Assembly: GCA_005790265.1 (NCBI GenBank)
Contig: SXVE01000059.1
Location: 1-9,636 of the forward strand
From: Acidobacteriota bacterium
Lineage (GTDB): Bacteria; Acidobacteriota; Blastocatellia; Pyrinomonadales; Pyrinomonadaceae
Direction of reading: 5' to 3'
Length of the DNA: 9,636 nucleotides
Made by a program: the position numbers and the translations under genes
In this document: positions 6,806-9,636 of the stretch, one piece after another
Layout: the number at the start of each line of letters is the position of its first letter
Position numbering within the stretch: the stretch's first letter is position 1
Notes under the pieces: model-generated
Told to the model about the DNA's origin: nothing
The model's input: the letters and a program-made list of their open reading frames with translations, nothing else
The model's database searches: none

Positions 6806-7687
6806 ATGGCGAAAAGAGAAATAAAATCCGTCGGCGTCGTCGTCAAACCGAATCACGCCGAGGCGTGGAAAACGGCGTGCGAATTATCGGCGTGGCTGGA
6901 AAGTCACGGCATTGCATTGATCGGTAGACCGCACGAACAAATCGAGCGTTTCAACGGCGGAAACTGCGAAATAAACACGGCGGACACCGAAAAATTTCAA
7001 AATCAAGCTGACTTAATCGTCGTGCTCGGCGGTGACGGCACGATGATTTCGACCGCGCGCTTAACCGGCGACCGGGAAATTCTCGTGCTCGGCATCAATT
7101 ACGGCAGTCTCGGTTATTTGACCGAATTTCGCATCGAAGAAATGTTCGCCGCGCTCGAAGCGATTCTCGAAGACCGCTACGAAATTGACCGGCGCGTAAT
7201 GCTCGACGCCGAACACTGGCGCGGCGACGAAAAACTTTCGAGCGGACGCGTTCTAAACGATGTCGTAATTAATAAAGCCGTGCTCGCGCGCGTCATCGAA
7301 ATCGAAGTCAGTCTGAACGATTTGTTCGTCAATTCATTTCGCGCCGACGGTTTAATCGTCGCGACGCCGACCGGCTCGACCGCTTACAGTTTATCGGCGG
7401 GCGGTCCGATTGTTTATCCTTCGATGAACGCGTTGGTGCTGACGCCGATTTGCCCGTTTACGCTGACGAACCGCCCGATTATTATGCCGGACGACGCGGA
7501 AATCGAACTCAAACTGAATAACGAAAACGAAGGCGTCGTGCTGACTTTGGACGGACAAATCGGTTATCAAATGCAGCCGCACGACCGCGTTGTGATTCGC
7601 AAAAGCCGCACGTCTTTCAATCTCGTCCAACCGCCGAACCGCAATTATTTCGACGTTTTGCGCAACAAACTGAAATGGGGCAGATGA
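6806..7687 (+). CDS. nadK: NAD kinase
   Basis: NAD kinase phosphorylates NAD to NADP using ATP or polyphosphate and is the essential cytoplasmic source of NADP. At 293 residues it has typical bacterial length. Diagnostic motifs are all present: GGDGT (75-79, catalytic D77), GINYGSLGYLTEF (96-108), NDVVI (151-155), DGLIVATPTGSTAYSLSAGG (181-200), and DGQ (249-251) near the end of the C-terminal beta domain. The start at 6806 gives the usual short lead into the first strand (IKSVGVVV); no Shine-Dalgarno is visible. It is transcribed away from the vWA-PP2C-kinase triad and followed 104 bases later by the acidic-protein gene on the same strand. Nothing suggests it is damaged. Confidence 0.97.
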   Translation: MAKREIKSVGVVVKPNHAEAWKTACELSAWLESHGIALIGRPHEQIERFNGGNCEINTADTEKFQNQADLIVVLGGDGTMISTARLTGDREILVLGINYGSLGYLTEFRIEEMFAALEAILEDRYEIDRRVMLDAEHWRGDEKLSSGRVLNDVVINKAVLARVIEIEVSLNDLFVNSFRADGLIVATPTGSTAYSLSAGGPIVYPSMNALVLTPICPFTLTNRPIIMPDDAEIELKLNNENEGVVLTLDGQIGYQMQPHDRVVIRKSRTSFNLVQPPNRNYFDVLRNKLKWGR

Positions 7688-7720
7688 GGCAAAAATTAAA
7701 AGTTAAAAGGCAAAATTTTT
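7687..7720 (+). repeat. short AT-rich direct repeat after nadK
   Basis: AGGCAAAA occurs at 7687-7694 and again at 7708-7715, 21 bases apart, separated by an A/T-rich spacer (ATTAAAAGTTAAA) and followed by a T-run. The first copy overlaps the last base of the nadK stop. It may be two units of a low-complexity intergenic repeat. The rest of the gap to 7791 holds TAGAAT (7745-7750), a lone -10-like box without a good -35, and the ribosome site of the next gene. Confidence 0.3.
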
Positions 7721-7778
7721 GTTCCAATTTCGGCGGCGAAAAATTAGAATTAATCGAAGCCAATCACGAGAATTTATT

Positions 7779-7784
7779 AAGGAG
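7779..7784 (+). promoter_or_regulatory. strong Shine-Dalgarno of the acidic-protein gene
   Basis: AAGGAG lies seven bases before the ATG at 7792. This near-perfect ribosome site is the main evidence that the short downstream frame is translated, and it contrasts with the nearby genes that have no recognisable site. Confidence 0.75.
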
Positions 7785-7791
7785 AAAATAA

Positions 7792-7995
7792 ATGAGCCAG
7801 GAAGAAACGACAAACGACAATTATTCAGACGAAAACGCCGCTAATCCGGCGACTGAAAATGCTGACACCGAAGAAATCACCGCCATCGAAGAAGCCGACC
7901 ATCTGCCGCTTGAAAGCATCGGCTCTTACGGCAGAATCGAGCCGTTAATCAACGACGAAACAGAAAATCCCGAAGAAGGCGATGTTGAGCAATAA
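7792..7995 (+). CDS. small highly acidic protein, function unknown
   Basis: This 67-residue protein is not recognised. It has 21 acidic residues (15 Glu, 6 Asp) against one Arg and no Lys, so the predicted charge is about -20. The first 36 residues are rich in Asn, Thr, Ala and Glu and look disordered; a slightly more ordered patch, LPLESIGSYGRIEPLI (38-53), may be a binding segment. It has no Cys, no signal peptide and no membrane helix. A strong ribosome site (AAGGAG, 7-base spacing) and G+C-rich coding sequence like its neighbours support a real gene. It lies 104 bases after nadK and only 8 bases before the next, frameshifted gene, whose ribosome site overlaps its stop. A charged adaptor or chaperone-like peptide is possible but unproven. 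Confidence 0.7.
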   Translation: MSQEETTNDNYSDENAANPATENADTEEITAIEEADHLPLESIGSYGRIEPLINDETENPEEGDVEQ

Positions 7996-8003
7996 AAGGT
8001 TTA

Positions 8004-8563
8004 ATGAAATATAATTTTCTACTAAAAATTTTAACTGTTCTATTTGTAATTAGGGAAATGTGCATTCCTGTAAGCGCACAAAAAATCGAAAAGTCATCTT
8101 TAAAGATAATAGATGATAAACCCAGTGTTTACATATCGTTTCATCATAGTGGTAAGCAAAACCCTTTATTTGAGGGAGAAAATAGCGAAAGAATTTGGCT
8201 AAATTTGCATAATAATACCAAGTTAAAAATTTTCTTGTGTGTATTTGACGTTGATAAAGAATATGGACAGCAAGGTATCTTTTATGATGTCGAAAAATCC
8301 TCATTTTCTGCAGAATATAAAAATGTAAAAGTTCCACTAGGCTACGGAAAAGCAGATGATTGCGAGGTTTTTACATTGTTCCCAAAAAAGAGTCTACTAT
8401 TCAGTTTGCCCGCGACCACCTTACAAAAGGATTATTTATCAAAACGGAATTTTATTTTGGGTGGACAGGAAATTGGCAAAAAGACATGTTTGAAGGAACA
8501 GCCAGTTTTGTTGTTTTCGGAAATAGCAGTTTGCCTGTAGAGGAAAGATTTAAAGGTAAATAA
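8004..8563 (+). pseudogene. exported protein of unknown function, broken by a -1 frameshift
   Basis: The first frame (from ATG 8004, with AAAAGG at 7994-7999) encodes a signal peptide, MKYNFLLKILTVLFVIREMCIPVSA, cut after about residue 25, then a mature domain. After SLLFSLP (ending at residue 136, base 8411) this frame continues with poor-looking sequence to a stop at 8540. The -1 frame from 8411 instead reads RDHLTKGLFIKTEFYFGW and runs naturally to 8563. Restoring one C in the CCC at 8409-8411 joins the halves as FSLPRDHL, giving 186 residues. Text such as KPSVYISF, RIWLNLHNNTK, FSLPRDHL and the C-terminal SSLPVE feels like a compact beta-rich secreted domain, but I recognise no named family. 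The gene is strikingly AT-rich (about 30% G+C in two sampled 60-base lines, against 57% in a nadK line), which suggests different ancestry. A sequencing error is the alternative to true decay. Confidence 0.75.
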
Positions 8564-8573
8564 CGCAATAAGT

Positions 8574-8945
8574 TTAATCAAACAAACTCGGCTGTTCCTC
8601 TTCATCATCTCCGAAACCTTCGGGAAACCAGCGATATTTACCCAAATCACATTTCCCTTTTTCGTTAAATACGATGCCTTCATCTTCGAGGATTTTTTGC
8701 TGTAAATTCACCGGCAAAGTCATTCGTCCGGTCGAGCACGCGCCTTGCGAATTAATTACTCTTTGCCACGGCACGTTTTCGGTGTCGGCGGCGTGCATCA
8801 CGTAACCGACGGTGCGCGGCGTGTAGCCTTCGCCTAAAATCTCGGCGATTTGCCCGTAAGTCATTACGCGCGCGACCGGAATTTCTTTGACAATCCGGTA
8901 AACTTTTTCGCGGTAGCTTTGTTCGTCAACGTTCATATTTTTCAT
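8574..8945 (-). CDS. atl: alkyltransferase-like protein (ATL, MGMT-family DNA-damage binder)
   Basis: This 123-residue protein matches the C-terminal DNA-binding domain of O6-methylguanine-DNA methyltransferase. Visible features are the helix-turn-helix RVMTYGQIAEILG (26-38, Tyr30), the Arg finger R44 in YTPRTVGYVMHA, and PWQRVINSQG (59-68). The methyl-accepting Cys of the PCHR motif is Trp60, which defines the ATL class: it binds and flips alkylated guanine without repairing it and flags the lesion for other pathways such as nucleotide excision repair. The acidic tail ends in QPSLFD (118-123), resembling a sliding-clamp-binding peptide. The start at 8945 was chosen because it overlaps the upstream stop (TAATG) and precedes the family domain directly; an ATG at 8936 is a close alternative, and a longer frame to 9026 would overlap the upstream gene with non-family sequence. 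It converges on the frameshifted gene with a 10-base gap. Confidence 0.9.
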   Translation of the reverse strand: MKNMNVDEQSYREKVYRIVKEIPVARVMTYGQIAEILGEGYTPRTVGYVMHAADTENVPWQRVINSQGACSTGRMTLPVNLQQKILEDEGIVFNEKGKCDLGKYRWFPEGFGDDEEEQPSLFD

Positions 8946-9391
8946 TACTTTCGACGCAGAATTTTGGCTTTTCCGAGCGCTTTCACATCCGCTTTGGCAG
9001 CTTTTAATTCGGCGGTTCGGGTGCAAATGCCCGTTTGCAAACTTTTTGCGTTTGCGCCGCTGGCATAAACGAGATAAATTTTGCCGACTTCAAAATTGTA
9101 GCCGCACATCGCGCTGTCGGATGCGGTTGTAATCGTTATTTGTTTGGAAACGCTGCCTTTCCACGAACTTTGCGTCTGAAATTTAACGATGATTTGAAAG
9201 TCTTCCGGTTTTCTGACGATTTCGAGAACTTTGCCGGAAAATACCACCGCCGAATCTTTTTTCGCGCTGCTGACTTGCCGCGCAATCGGTTCGTCCGGAT
9301 TAACCGGAATGCAACTACACGCGTAAGCATCAATACCCGCAAAAATCAGCACGGCGAAAATTGCGAGCGCGTAAATCGGTAAATTTTTCAT
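8945..9391 (-). CDS. exported TIMP/NTR-like domain protein
   Basis: This 148-residue secreted protein has a signal peptide (1-24, hydrophobic 7-19, ending DAYA) predicted to be cut just before Cys25, leaving C-S-C at the mature N-terminus. An N-terminal Cys-x-Cys is the hallmark of tissue-inhibitor-of-metalloproteinase (NTR/netrin) domains. Other matching features are AVVFSGKVLEI (48-58), SSWKGS (75-80), MCGYNF (95-100), YLVYASG (106-112) and TGICTRT (120-126). Four Cys (25, 27, 96, 123) could form two disulfides, as in this fold. AYAC is not a good lipobox, so it is probably periplasmic or outer-surface rather than a lipoprotein. Bacterial members have no settled function; protease inhibition is only suggested by the fold. 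Its stop overlaps the start of the alkyltransferase-like gene, and a broken gene ends 50 bases upstream. No strong ribosome site is seen. Confidence 0.82.
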   Translation of the reverse strand: MKNLPIYALAIFAVLIFAGIDAYACSCIPVNPDEPIARQVSSAKKDSAVVFSGKVLEIVRKPEDFQIIVKFQTQSSWKGSVSKQITITTASDSAMCGYNFEVGKIYLVYASGANAKSLQTGICTRTAELKAAKADVKALGKAKILRRK

Positions 9392-9406
9392 AGTTATTAT
9401 CTTTTG

Positions 9407-9436
9407 ATCGGCGAAATTTACAATTTTCGCGCCGAT
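9407..9436. terminator. hairpin between the broken gene and the NTR-like gene
   Basis: ATCGGCG (9407-9413) and CGCCGAT (9430-9436) pair perfectly around a 16-base loop. On the plus strand a T-rich run follows (TTTTATTTATTTGTTT, from 9437), as in an intrinsic terminator, but no plus-strand gene ends here. On the minus strand it lies just past the stop at 9442 and before the start at 9391, without a T-run. It may weaken read-through from the broken gene. Confidence 0.35.
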
Positions 9437-9441
9437 TTTAT

Positions 9442-9636
9442 TTATTTGTTTAAGACTTCGTTTTTATTTTCCCGCCGGTTCAGTTTTTTCTTGAATTTTC
9501 CTTCGCGTTCGCGCATCCACGCGCGCCATTTTTCGATTGAATCTTCTCTCGCTTGCGGCGAACTCGCCGGTTGAAAATCCAGTCAGACGCCGGTCGCGTC
9601 GCGCAAACACATTTCGGCGAAAAATCTAATTTGCAA
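9442..9636 (-). pseudogene. C-terminal end of a gene interrupted by an in-frame TGA; continues past the window
   Basis: One minus-strand frame stays protein-like from the window edge to a TAA at 9442-9444. It reads AEMCLRDATGV, then TGA at 9583-9585, then LDFQPASSPQAREDSIEKWR, AWMREREGKF and a Lys/Arg/Asn-rich tail. The TG-x-x-x-F-x-P, ASS-PQ-AR and I-x-KWRAW pattern is one I associate with the C-termini of HEAT-repeat-type and similar exported proteins, usually with an aromatic or charged residue where the stop falls. Both sides of the TGA therefore appear to belong to one protein, with TGG (Trp) to TGA the simplest change. TGA is a normal stop here (nadK, kinase and phosphatase all end in it), so recoding is unlikely. 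This is either a truncated pseudogene or a base-call error. The family is uncertain because only 63 codons are visible. Confidence 0.6.

Noticed and set aside
8408..8417. Programmed -1 ribosomal frameshifting as the explanation for the split exported-protein gene.
   Set aside because: There is no X-XXY-YYZ slippery heptamer in the reading frame at the junction and no obvious downstream stem. A missing C in a C-run is simpler.
8946..9026. N-terminal extension of the alkyltransferase-like protein to the ATG at 9026.
   Set aside because: The extra 27 residues overlap the NTR-like gene, do not resemble the family, and the TAATG start at 8945 places the domain correctly.
9583..9585. TGA decoded as tryptophan or selenocysteine.
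   Set aside because: TGA ends nadK, the kinase and the phosphatase in this window, so it is a normal stop; the context shows no selenoprotein motif.

Overview
The window looks like chromosomal DNA from a Gram-negative bacterium. It carries a PpiD-like membrane-anchored periplasmic folding factor, and two other genes have Sec-type signal peptides. The gene mix and protein style recall Acidobacteriota of the Blastocatellia/Pyrinomonadaceae type. That placement is an impression from protein style, not something the sequence proves. No rRNA, tRNA, CRISPR array, insertion sequence or phage gene is visible, and no gene-free stretch exceeds 300 bases.

Left half, all on the minus strand and read from high to low coordinates: a von Willebrand A (vWA) protein (6671-5985), a PP2C-type Ser/Thr phosphatase (5985-5197) and a 935-residue membrane Ser/Thr-kinase-like protein (5104-2297). 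These form a vWA-PP2C-kinase triad like E. coli YegL-YegK-YegI and the TerY-P triads of stress-response loci. The phosphatase start overlaps the vWA stop (TAATG). An inverted repeat fills the 92-base gap before the kinase gene. The kinase protein is unusual: kinase domain, Cys/His knuckle, two-helix membrane hairpin, coiled coil, tandem helix-hairpin-helix, third membrane helix and TPR repeats predicted to lie outside the membrane. Further down, a PpiD-like gene has its own promoter-like sequence, and a perfect 26-base palindrome lies at the window edge.

Right half: nadK (NAD kinase, 6806-7687) is divergent from the triad across a 134-base region holding a 15-base inverted repeat. A very acidic 67-residue protein follows. 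Next is an AT-rich gene for an exported protein of unknown function that is broken by a single-base frameshift near 8411. On the opposite strand, converging on it, are an exported TIMP/NTR-like protein (9391-8945) and an alkyltransferase-like protein (8945-8574), again joined by TAATG. The latter ends in a possible sliding-clamp-binding peptide. At the right edge is the C-terminal end of another minus-strand gene, interrupted by an in-frame TGA.

The most interesting unit is the kinase/phosphatase/vWA triad with its membrane-spanning kinase-HhH-TPR fusion. The two broken genes and the clamp-motif alkyltransferase-like protein also merit a second look.
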